64,000 bases of DNA from Triglochin maritima (lineage: Eukaryota; Streptophyta; Magnoliopsida; Alismatales; Juncaginaceae), in NCBI GenBank assembly GCA_963682175.1, contig OY821786.1, positions 28,914,501 to 28,978,500 on the forward strand. The letters run 5' to 3'. The notes beneath the pieces are model-generated. The model was not told where the DNA came from, ran no database searches, and was given only the letters and a program-made list of their open reading frames with translations. Positions 42,301-52,844 of the stretch are shown here, piece by piece. Positions within the stretch are counted from its first letter, which is position 1; every line of letters starts with the position of its first letter. The translations under genes and the position numbers were made by a program.

Positions 42301-43899
42301 CCAAATGATTATGAGAATATCTTGGTTGTAAAAAAAACAAAAAAAACAAAAAAAAGAAGAAGAAAAAAACAAAAAAAAAGAAAAAAAGTGTGTAATAAAA
42401 GACTCCTTCAGTGAGCATCGATTGTTGTGGGCCCCAACCCTTGTGTACTTGGGCCCAATCTCTTCACGTATTTATCTCCCTTCTTCAGCTTCTCACAGGT
42501 TTTGAGGGAATTTGGGTTTGTGTCCATCAACATGACCCTGAACGTCCCTTTGTACTTCATGTTGGTGAGATCTTTCCTTTTTCATGCATGTATCCATGTA
42601 GTATCTTGTTCACATTCATTGAGGACAATGCATGAAGTAGGTGTGGGGGGTGTTTTACGTGTGTACATAGTCGAGTCTTTTCTTTTGATTTTTTGTTTTC
42701 TTTTGTGTGCATTGTTTGGGTCATGTTAGTGTGACGCATTTAACATTGATATATCTGCTTGCCATGATCCTTGGGTGACTTGTCTTCTTTTGCTTGCCTA
42801 GTGCTTTAAAATTTTCACATTTCTTTCAAAATCTTCATGTGTTTGCGAAAGAAAATGTTTTTGTAGGTTTTGCGTGTGTTTAGCATGTGCAAAACCGTTG
42901 AGAGGCAAAGTAAAAAGAAAGCTCCCAAAATTGTCTTGAACTTGATGCATTAGGATTTCTAGTTTACTGGCTTTAGGTCTTATCGAGTCGTTAGGATGCA
43001 CCCCGGTTTTCCCTCGGGGGGCGTGTAATCATAGGGTTTCTGTACTCAAACATTTAAAGAAGTCCACCCTGAACCTAGTGAGTTCAAATAATTCGTGTCT
43101 GTTAGTATAAGGAAGTTTGTCGTAGGCAAGGGCCCTTAATCTCTTTTTGTGAAACTTAAGTGTAGGGGTTTTGGTTCCCATGTAGATAAATAAGTGGTGT
43201 TCTCTCTTCTCGCACGACTCCTATCACTCGGGAAAGTAGGTCTGAGGGGACTTTGTGCCTGGTGCTTTCGAGTCATCTGACTTGGGATGCACCGACCGAA
43301 CTCCCGTTACACGGGTGGTAGGGATCGCCCTATGTGGAGATTTGGGGGAAGGTGTACGTGATAGTGTAAGTCCTCATAGGCAATGATGCATGAAACCTGA
43401 CCCTGGGAGAATCAAACACCAACCAATAAAATGCTCCAATGAAAAAAAAATGAAAAAAAGAAGAAAAAAAAAGAGTCAAATAAGAACCAAAATGGACTTT
43501 ACACATTGTATCACATTCAGAAGTTAAGGTTGCCCATGTCTTTCACTCAAGTCCTTAACTAACTTTCACAAATAACTCATTAGGCTAGGTGTGTGGACCG
43601 ATTACATTTATAGAGTCGACCCGTAGTATTACCGCGTCCCATGATCGACAAAATGAGTCCAACGAGTCGTGTAGCTAGATTGATTAATGCATCTTGTTCG
43701 GATTTTGTGGGTATATCCGCTGAAAACCCTCAGGAGACAACACTCCTCCTCCTTGGCGACAAGGAGGTTTAACGGCTTGTTGCACGTGCTAAGTGCAACC
43801 GTGATTCCTACGAAAGTGAGTTAGGATTTCTTGTTTTTCGCATGCTTTTCTCTTTCTTTGTTTTGCTCGCGACTAGCAAAAGTTAGGTGTGGGGGTATT
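42301..43899 (+). other. Element 2 conserved 3' non-coding region with PPT
   Basis: A-rich run at 42330-42385. GTGGGCCCCAACCC...TTGGGCCC (about 42427-42457) can pair as a stem. TTGAGGACAATGCATGAAGTAGGTGTGGGGGG (split here at about 42616-42647) resembles a second PPT. A second A-rich run is at 43440-43475. The PPT AGGTGTGGGGGTATT ends at the LTR (43899). Confidence 0.8.
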
Positions 43900-45281
43900 T
43901 GATTGACATCATTTCATGCTCATATTTGTATCTTATATCCATTATCTTTCACCTAAACAATGCTATGTCACGAGTTTTATGTTTAGTTTTCAGGAATAAA
44001 TAGGTTTGAAGAGATGAAGCATAAAAGGACCCAAAAGCTGGGAAAAAGGACTGAATTGTGAGATCTAGGGACCAAGATGCAAGGGAGAAGGACCTGATTG
44101 CAAGACAGAGGGACCTAAGAGTACAACAGAATACTTCACACCATTATGGGGAGTATTTTAGCAATTGGATTCGGGTCGGAGCTCCAACAAACGAAGTAGA
44201 TGCATCAAAGACCACCAAAAGCACACAGAAAAGCCCAGAATAAAACTCAACTGGATCCGGACATTTTGGACCGCCAATTGGCGGTCTGGATTAGTCCAGA
44301 TCCGCCAAGATTTCTCCTGGACTTGTATTAATGTTCGTTTAGGCTATTTTTGGTGTTTGTTTAGTCCCACATCGGGGGATTGTCCCGGGTTACCTTTTTC
44401 CATGGCTATAAATAGAACTCTTCACCTCCTATTGTAATCACTCCATATTTTAAGTGGCTATTCTTCCTACTAGAAGTGAGGCCTTGAAGCACACACTAAA
44501 GTAGGAGGATGCTACTTTTAATGTGAGTCATTTTAATACAAGTTTTCTTTATTATGTTGTTTGTTTTATGTTTCTTGTTTTGCTTTGCTTAATCTCATTT
44601 CATTAGTTTTATTAGCTTAGTTAATATGCTTTCTTTGTTTAGTTTAATAATTAGTGTAATGTTTAGTGAGTAGTTCCATCCCCTTTGGGGGGTGGAGTAG
44701 ATGTACATACATGCATTAGAGAATGGGATGAATGCTTTAATTTCAATGTGTTGATTAAACATGAATGTATGCTTGCTTGTTTAGGATAGAATTTACAACT
44801 TGATGAGTTTTGCCAAAATGATTAGACACCTCTCATGCTTGTTTAGGTTCTGAAATAAACAACTTGCATATGTAAATGTTAATCAACCAAGTTGGTGAAT
44901 AGATTGATAGGTTTTGCCATAACATTTAGACACTTCCTATGCTTGATAAACACCACCTTCATGTGCTTAAAGAATGTATTCTACACCCACCTCTTTGTTT
45001 GTGTGCACTCACTCCACCCCTTAGGGGTTTTCCATTCCTGAAATTCCAGCATTCTTGTTTTGTTCTTAGCTTAGTTCTTATTTCATCGTTTGTTTGCTTC
45101 TTCCACATTTCATACTTCTTAGTGTAGCGTAGTCTAGATTAGCATAAACAACTTTCTTCCCCCTATTTTTTGCCACTTGATTTCGTACAAGCAAGAGGCT
45201 GCTCACCTCCCTGAGGACGACCCGTACTTGCCACCGCTTCATCGCGGTCGTGCACTTGCGGTTTAATTAAAACGTTCAACA
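43900..45281 (+). repeat. Element 2, 3' LTR
   Basis: 1382 bp. TATAAATA at 44407-44414. About 8 differences from the 5' LTR. Confidence 0.95.
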
Positions 45282-45286
45282 GTGTA

Positions 45287-45625
45287 ATTTGGGACAAAAT
45301 GGACCGCCAATTGGCGGTCTAAATGGGCTTGATCGGGTCGTATTTTGGGTGGCTTGATATCTTGGTGTTTGATGAACCCGATTTGGTTGTTGATAAGGGC
45401 TCGGATTTAATTGCCCAAATACTCCTCATTAAGGTGTGGAGCTTCTTGATTTGCTCATTGATCCTTTTGGTTTTACATCTGGGTCCTTCTCTCTTTCATC
45501 TCAGTCAATAAGTTTTGCAACTTAGTCCTTTTCCTTGCTTTTGAGTCGTTTTTATGCATCTTCTCTTCAACCCTATTTATTCCTAAAACTCAAACACAAA
45601 AATCACTACGTAGCATTGTTTAGGC
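45287..45625 (-). repeat. Element 3, 3' LTR, promoter-proximal part
   Basis: It continues the LTR broken by element 2. It holds the perfect palindrome GACCGCCAATTGGCGGTC at 45302-45319. On the minus strand it begins at CCATTATTTTGAGCC, so about 45 bp of LTR start and the PPT are missing. The deletion ends share TCC. Confidence 0.75.
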
Positions 45626-46843
45626 TCAAAATAATGGATGCGGTAATTCTATGGGCCGACTCTATATATGTATCAAGTCCACTCACCTAGCCTAATGAAT
45701 TATTCGTGCAAGTTAATTAAGGACTTAAGTGAAAGACATGGAGAACCTCAACATCCTCAAGTGATACAAAGTGTAAAGTCCATTAAGGTTCTTATTTGCA
45801 TTACCTTTTTTTTCTTTTTTTTACTAGTTGGAGTGTAATTCTCCTAGGGTCGGGTTTCGTGCATCATTGGCTATGAGAACTTACACTATCACGTACACCT
45901 TTCCCCACATGTCCACCTAGGGTAATCCCTACCAGTTGTGTAATGGGAGTTCGGTCGGTGCATCCCAAGTTAGATGACTCGAAAGCACCAGGCACAAAGT
46001 CCCCTCAGACCTAATTTCCTGAGTGATAGGAGCCGTGCGAGAAGAGAGAACACCTACTCACTTATTTCTTATCTACACATGAACCAAAACCCCTACACTT
46101 AATGTCTCACAACAAGATTTCAAGGGTCCTTGACTACAACAAACTTCCTTATATTAACAGACACAAATTATGACTCACTAGGTTCAGGGGGGACTTCATT
46201 AAATGTTTGAGTACTGAAACCCTATGATTACTCGCCCCCGAGGGAAAACCAGGGTGCATCCTAACGACTCGATAAGACGTAAAGCCGGTATACAAGATAT
46301 CCTAATGCATCAAGTTCAAGACAATTTTGAGAGCTTCTTTTTTACTTTGCCTCTCAACGGTTTTGCACATGCCAAACACACGCAAAACCCACAAAACATT
46401 TTCTTTTGCAAACGCTGAGATTTTGAAAGAAATGTCAAAATTTTAAAGCACAAGGCAAGCAACAGAAGACAAGTCACCCAAGGATCATGACAGACAAATA
46501 TATCGATATTAAATGCAGCACACTAACATGACCCTAACAATACAAACAAAAGAAAACGAAAAGCAAAACGAAAAATACTCGACTCCACATATATACAAAC
46601 GTAAAGCACCCCCCACACTTACTTCATGCATTTTCCTCAAGGAATGTGAGTATGAAACTACATGGATTTATGCATGAGAAAGAAAAAATCTCACCAACGT
46701 GAAGCACAATGAGAGTTTCATGGCCATGCTGATGGACATAACCCGAATTCCCAAAAACCTGTGAGACACTTAAGAAGGGAGATAAATACGTCAAACAAAT
46801 GTGGCCCAAATACACAAGGGTTGGGGCCCACAACAATCATTAC
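45626..46843 (-). other. Element 3 conserved 3' non-coding region
   Basis: Reverse complement of the 3' regions of elements 1 and 2, including the GGGCCC stem block (about 46800-46834), the GAAAATGTTTTGTGGG block and the A-rich runs. No coding. Confidence 0.8.
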
Positions 46844-47219
46844 TCACTGGTGGAGTCCTTTATTACTCTTTTTTTCTAAACAAGATATATACATCAACAA
46901 TGATATTCTCATAATCATTTGGTCAAGGAACATCAAATGAGAACATCGAGTCCTGCGGGCCATAGATTTGAAAAAAGTGCCCACTTCATTGGTACTTTGA
47001 GGTGTCATGAGGGGTGAAAGGTCAAAGCTGAAAGGCTCGAACCCCTCAGGATATTGGTTGGGTGTAGCCAACATGAATGAGTGGAGTTGTGTTGCCTCAC
47101 TAGGGTCTAGTTGATCATCAAACAAAACCCTCCAACCAATAGGTGGGTGCATCAGAATAAGTTCCTCAGGCTAATTCGAGAGATGTTGCACACCTGCTTC
47201 ATTAACAAGATTTTACGTA
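46844..47219 (-). pseudogene. Element 3 gag-protease, C-terminal piece
   Basis: Matches the end of the element 2 protein: MHPPIGWRVLFDDQLDPSEA, PEGFEPFSFDLSPLMTPQST. It is separated from the rest of gag by the Copia insertion 47220-50536. About 35 bp of gag present in element 2 are missing at this junction. Confidence 0.85.
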
Positions 47220-50200
47220 CATGTATTTGTTTATTCTAATATCATGCATTCCTACACATATTAAAATAAACAAAGGATAGAGGATCATACCCCAAGGTTA
47301 TCTAAAACCTTTCAGAGGGTCCAGAGTTCTGTTGCTCATCGAATCGCCCGCCGATTCGCCTCCAAGTGTTCACCAAACTCTAAACAAGATTAGAGGGAAA
47401 GGAACTAGCCAATCAATCTCTAATTAAGCTTAGAATCTAGCTAATAAGTCCTCTTTAAGCTCCTGAGATTTCTATCTCCAAAACATAAAACTATTAAGAG
47501 ATTTTCGTGGTGATTAAAGGAGAGAAAGAATTTATGCATTAATATAAACAAGTAAGATGAGGGGTCCTTTTATAGGCTCCCAAAACATCCTTATCGAGAA
47601 CTATTCTTTAGTCATGATCTCTTGCTTATTCTCTCCTAAAATTAATCTCAAATTGCCACATAAGCATCCTAAAGAACGTTTGATTAAATCTGGAATTATG
47701 CCAACCCATGATCTAATTATTCTCTTAATAATTCAGGCAAAAATAGTGATGTTTGGTTAACCGAGAATTCTTCTCGGTCAACCGAACCATTCGGTTTTGA
47801 CACATGTTCGGATGACCACGAGCTAGACGGTCGACCGAATATGCATGAGAAAAATTCCCTGGAAAAATTCGGGCGATCCGCGTCTTGCTCCGGTCGACCG
47901 TTGACACACCAAAAAATCTCCTGGCGAATATTCATCAGACGACCGTGTCACCTTAGGTCTACCGAAAATATCTCACGATAGCTCTGGATATTTTCTCTCG
48001 GTTGACCGAACCCAATTGTCGAGGCACTCCAGACAATTTCGGTCAACCAAGTTTAACCTTTCCCGGTTCGGTTGACCGTTCCAAAGACACCTCTGTCGAC
48101 CGAACCCTAAACGGTTTACCGTGTTTGACCCCAATTTTTCCTTTGTTAAATTTTGGATTTATTTCCAACAAAATTTGATCTGTTGGAGTTTTTAGCAAAT
48201 TCATGTCTTATGTAATATATTATCCTACGTAATATTAAATTATTACACCTCATAATATATACACGTCATATGAATTTATTATGATTCTAATTATGTCAAT
48301 TCTCATGACATATTGAGTTTATTCATTCACCACATGTGTCCCTTTTTCACATGAAACCCGACACATCATATGAACTCAAAATCAAGCTAGAGAGCTTCGA
48401 CAACTTCTCAAGGTATCCTTGCATCGTGAGAAAATGCATGGATACCGATGTTCCCTCCGCCATGTGGCACCTTGTGAGTGTGATGGTGGTCTTATAGCGC
48501 TCTTTTCTAGCACTATCCATGAACATCTTTGTTAAAGCTTCCATGGTCTTCTTGGATTTTGAATCCAAGTATTTCGCTTGAAGCGAGTCACCCATGGAGG
48601 CCAACATTAGACCGTGAACCTGGTTCTCTTGTTCTTCCCACTTGGCTTTTGCCTCTTTCTCGCTATCGGTTGCCTTCTCATTTAATTTTGGGATTTCACC
48701 ATCCAAAATATGAGATAGTTTCTCATACTTCAACACGATATTGAGCTTGAGTTGTCAGCTTATGAAGTTTGAGTCATCATTTGCTAAAGGATGTTTTTCA
48801 ATCATATATCGCACAGTAGGTTGAATATTCGACATTTCTACAAAATAAATTATATGGGATTTAATGTAAATTTTATGTTTTAAAAAATCAATACCGCAAA
48901 TTAAAATTTGTCCATAAATGCAGAAATTCAAGATCCTATCAATTATAATACAAACTAGCTAAGGGCTATCAGATATATTATAAAATCAAGGTAAGAAAAC
49001 ATTTTCTAATCATAACCATTTCGAAATATCGCAATATTTGCATTTTCAAACTCTTATGACTCTTGTCGTTTTAATTAAGAGAGATTTTGACCAATCCTCG
49101 TAAGAAAAACTCTCTTTCTCAAAACCGAGCTAGGGCTCCGGGTCTTGTTAAGAAAACTTATTTCATTTGATACGAGTTATGTTTATCCATTGTATTCACA
49201 AACAAATATACTCGGGACACTAAGGGTGAATCGCACCTCGTACATCTATTCATGGCACAAACAAATATACTCCAGACAATTTCGGTCAACCAATTGTGTT
49301 TACCCTTTCCCCGTTCGGTTGACCGTTCCAAAGACACCTCGGTCGACGGAACCCTAAACGGTTTACCGTGTTTGACCCCAATTTTGCCTTTGTCAAATTT
49401 TGGATTTATTTCCAACAAAATTTGATCTGTTGGAGTTTTTAGCAAATTCATGTCTTATGTAATATATTATCCTACGTAAGATTAAATTATTACACTCCAT
49501 AATATATACACCTCACATGAATTTATTATGATTCTAATTATGTCAATTCTCATGACATATTGATTTTATTCATTCACCACATGTGTCCCTTTTTCACATG
49601 AAACCCGACACATCATATGAACTCAAAATCAAGCTTATTGTTTCCCAGTTTTCTGGTGTGACCTATAGGAGGATCTAAGCTAAATTGTTAGTGATATTAA
49701 ACACTTAATATCTCAAACTATAAGCAGTATCTAGCTACACATTATAGTTACCCAATTAGTATAAATGTATTTGTTCCACTCGAACTAAACACGATCCATT
49801 TAGTGTTGTAAGTGCACCACTTGTGTCCGTTCCTTGCCTCATGATATTAAGAATATATACAAAGTAGAAATGTGTCACCTTTGTATTATATTCATTTTTT
49901 GATTTCTTTAAGCTAATTATAACTATATAACTTAACTTAAGTTACATTGTGCACATTATAATTTTGCTTTATCAAGGACCCTACTAATATCATCACTCAA
50001 TTAAGAGTGGCAATCATAATCATTTGACTAGCTATATTTTGTAGCACAAGTCATGTTCAACCAACTATTGTCTTTATCACTATACTCATTGATAGTTTTT
50101 TTACAATAATCAAATTAAGCACTTCTTGAGTGAAAAGATATAAGTCTCATATCTTAGAATCCAAGACACAGTAAAACATTAATGACACGAAACATAATTC

Positions 50201-50536
50201 CATAATGTTTTACTTGTTAGGTCTATTCAATATATAAAAGTAATTTTTTCCTCTTTTATATACTCATGTCGTCAATTATTTGTAGAACTACAACAATCGA
50301 TGACCAACACGACAATTTTATCTCGGTGATTAATGTTCCATGTTAATTACCATGATTGTGAATAATTTTTGATTTATGTAAACCATTATCTTTTAGAACT
50401 CTACGGTTAAGGACCAAGCGCCTCTTCCTTAACACTTCTAAAAGACGAATATCATAATCAAGGAAAAAAATGTTTACACATCCAATTCATAATAATTGAC
50501 ATATAAAAGTAAAACTTTTAGAACACATTCCTTTCA
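47220..50536 (-). mobile_element. Rearranged Copia element of the 2.1 kb LTR family inside element 3 gag (copy 2)
   Basis: Minus strand: an LTR 5' part (50536-49271, start TGAAAGGAATGTGTTC), then 880 bp of internal DNA with Copia gag, then an LTR 3' part (48389-47220). The two LTR parts overlap, so about 370 bp are present twice (48013-48387 and 49271-49640), including their CGGTTGACCG/CGGTCGACCG motifs. The terminal 100 bp of the 3' LTR (the AAATCCTACA end) are missing together with 35 bp of flanking gag. Most of the internal region, all of pol included, is gone. Confidence 0.75.
48390..48835 (-). pseudogene. Copia gag (UBN2-type), truncated
   Basis: The start is MSNIQPTVRYMIEKHPLAND at 48835, then a stop (TGA) after 26 codons, then VLKYEKLSHILDGEIP, WEEQENQVHGLMLASM, TMEALTKMFMDSARKERYKT, CHMAEGTSVSMHFLTMQGYL and EKLSKLSS. 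This is the usual pattern of plant Copia gag. It is cut at 48390 by joining to mid-LTR sequence; the zinc knuckle and all pol are missing. Confidence 0.8.
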
Positions 50537-51957
50537 CCAACCTCTTGTATATTATCATGCATAAGCTCGGTCGTAGGTGGTTCCTTGTTGGAGTCAATAT
50601 GAAGCTCAAAAGGCTCAATAGCCCTGGGACACGGGGTGACGACACCTTCTAGAATGAGCATATGCTGAGGTGTGTATCCCTCACTAATGGTCTCAACTGA
50701 ATCATGCAACGAACACTCCCTTTGTACATTCATGTTTGATGCCAGCTCACTCTGTTGCAGTGCAAAGACATACAATGAGTTTTCGCTGGGCCCACAAACA
50801 TTCTCAATGGGTTGCATTGGTGTTAGGGGTGTTCATTGATTTTGCGGTACTTTCTCTAATTGGCAGATGAGATTGAGATTTAAAGGTTGGTCCATGAGCT
50901 CTTGTTGCCTACCTGAGTTGAACACATGAAACTCGGCACTCATGTTACCGAATGAGAGCTTCATGAGATCATTTCTACAATTAATTAAGGCATTGAAGGT
51001 TGCCAGAAATGGTCTACCCAAAATCAAAGTTATTTGAGAGTGGGTGTTCGCAATAGGATTGGTATCTAGGACAACAAAATCTACTGGAAATATAAAATCT
51101 CCAACTTCGACAAGCACATCCTCGATAATCCCCTTTCGAATATGAATGGATCTATCCGCCACTTGGAGGGTGATCTTAGTTGGTTTCAATTCTCCCAAGT
51201 TCAACTGTTGATAAACAGAAAATGGGAGGAGGTTGACCGCCGATCCTAAATCAAGCAATACATTACTCATGCTAGTGTCCCCTATCGTACACTGAATAGT
51301 AGGACATCCAGGGTCCTTGTATTTTTTGTAGGTGGGATTGGACAAAAGTGAGCTTACATTTGCAGCCAAGAATGCTTTCTTAGGAACATTGGTCTTCCTC
51401 TAATATCTTTTAACACTTTGGCATATTGAGGTATTTGTTGGATGACACATCCAACAAGGGGATGTTAACCTTCACTTGCTTAAACACCTCTAATATCTTA
51501 TCCATTGTGTCACTCTGCTTTTTGGTTAACCTACTAGGATAGGGAGCTTTTGGCAGGTAGGTTTTCTGCGGTGCCTGAGAAGGAGGCGTTGGTGTATTAC
51601 CCTCACCCTCAGCCTCTTCTTCACCACCATTCCCATTGAGGGGCTGCATAGATGGCGGTGGTGGCAAGGAATGTGATTGTCAACCTGCTTTCCATTCCTT
51701 AAGGTTACAATGACATTGACATGGTGAACATGTTTCTCCACATGGTTCACTTGCCACCCCTGAGGTAGCACAATCTCATAATTGCATGTGTTGTTGTTGG
51801 TACATGCGGGGGTTAGCCTCAGGCTGGCTAGGCGGAGTATCTCTCTCTTTCATGTACAGAGTGAGCCAATTCGACCCATTTGAAGCTCTAGAGATTTGAT
51901 GGTCTGCTGATTTGAGGTGAGAACTTGACTTGTTGTTGACATAAAAAAATCATTGTT
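50537..51957 (-). pseudogene. Element 3 gag-protease, middle part
   Basis: Several frames follow the element 2 protein from FMSTTSQVLTSN (51957) to TTELMHDNIQEVG (50537). They include VTLRNGKQVDNH, PKAPYPSRLTKKQSD, VKVNIPLLDV, the protease core VLLDLGSAVNLLPFSVY with ILGRPFLATFN, and ALQQSELASNMNVQ. Frameshifts near 51667, 51400, 50830 and elsewhere inactivate it. The capsid and zinc-knuckle parts are deleted at the right. Confidence 0.85.
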
Positions 51958-51969
51958 TAAAAAAAAATT

Positions 51970-52256
51970 GATTGAATGATTTAAAATAACTGCATGTGCA
52001 CAGTCGTTGGTGAAGACGGGGCAAGTACGGATCGTCCGCAGGGAGGTGAGCAGCCTCTGATATGACCGAAGTCAGATGGCGAAAAAGAGGAGAGAAGTTG
52101 TAGATTACGCTAAAGCTAAACTATACTAAACTAATAGGTACGAAATGCAAAAGAAAGAACGAAAGATTGTAAATCAGAAAGAGAAACCCCTAGGGGGTGG
52201 AGTGTGTGCACATATGAAGCGAAATAAGTGATGAAACATGCATGTAAGCATGTATT
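51970..52256 (-). repeat. Element 3, remnant of 5' LTR end
   Basis: About 285 bp matching the last part of the LTR (GTGCACAGTCGTTGGTGAAGA, GTACGGATCGTCCGCAGGGAG on the plus strand, each within a longer match). It joins gag directly at 51957-51970, so PBS, leader and gag N-terminus are deleted. Confidence 0.75.
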
Positions 52257-52302
52257 TTAATCACTGCACATAAGTGTGTGATCATGCATATAAGTGTTTG
52301 AT

Positions 52303-52844
52303 CATTTTAATCACTGCACATGCACAACTTTGGTGAAGACGCGACAAGTACCGATCGGTCAACGGAATGTTGTGACCATATTGTTGTTTATCCCATACTC
52401 GAATGGGGAGAAAACGCGGGAGAAATTTTACGCTATAAAATTAGTAAATGGAATTATACTAATCATTACAATAGCTAGTGAAAAGGTAAAATAATCAAAT
52501 AAAAATCCTAGGAGTAGAGGTGAATAAGTGAGGTGTGTGTGTATGAGTTTCATGCACATTCATTTAAGAACAAGTGTAAAGTGTGAATTAGATGTAAAAG
52601 CTAGTGTGGAATCCAAGTGTAGAACACACACAACTACATGACATACATGAAAGATGTTTATTAGCATGAATTCTAAAGATGATTTCAGATTTGCAAGTAT
52701 GATCTAAGTACCTGGCGTGACCATTAAAGTATTAATTAATCCTTAGTACACATAGTTTATCCATGTAACATACATCAAACCAAGAACTCATTCATATCAT
52801 GCCAAATCCATAATTACGGTGAATGTGATTAAGGAAATTTTTCT
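52303..52844 (-). repeat. Older, diverged Athila-like LTR piece
   Basis: ATTTTAATCACTGCACATGCAC, split at 52303-52324, followed by TTGGTGAAGACGCGACAAGTA and GTGTGTATGAG, parallels the LTR end at 51970 but is much more diverged. ATTTTAATCACTGCACAT is also present at 52254, so the two pieces adjoin through a short direct repeat. The right end is uncertain. Confidence 0.45.

Larger units (their letters stand above)
36716..45281 (+). mobile_element. Element 2: young Athila-like element with gag-protease only
   Basis: 8566 bp. LTRs 36716-38097 and 43900-45281 are both 1382 bp, begin TGATTGACATC and end GTTCAACA. I count 8 base differences between them (about 0.6 percent). The perfect 5 bp target duplication GTGTA is at 36711-36715 and 45282-45286. 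PBS, leader, one long gag-protease frame, 3' region and PPT are present. RT, RNase H and integrase are absent with no sign of recent deletion. This fits a gag-carrying non-autonomous retrotransposon that moved recently using proteins from another element. Confidence 0.93.
35523..52256 (-). mobile_element. Element 3: minus-strand Athila-like element without pol, twice interrupted
   Basis: Parts on the minus strand: 5' LTR end (52256-51970), gag (51957-50537 and 47219-46844), conserved 3' region (46843-45626) and 3' LTR (45625-45287 and 36710-35523). Element 2 sits in the 3' LTR with target duplication GTGTA. A Copia element sits in gag (47220-50536). PBS, leader and the gag N-terminus are deleted at about 51960, and PPT plus the LTR start are deleted at about 45625. 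No pol genes are present. The base pairs beyond the left end are TTTGC; no matching duplication was found on the right. Confidence 0.8.
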
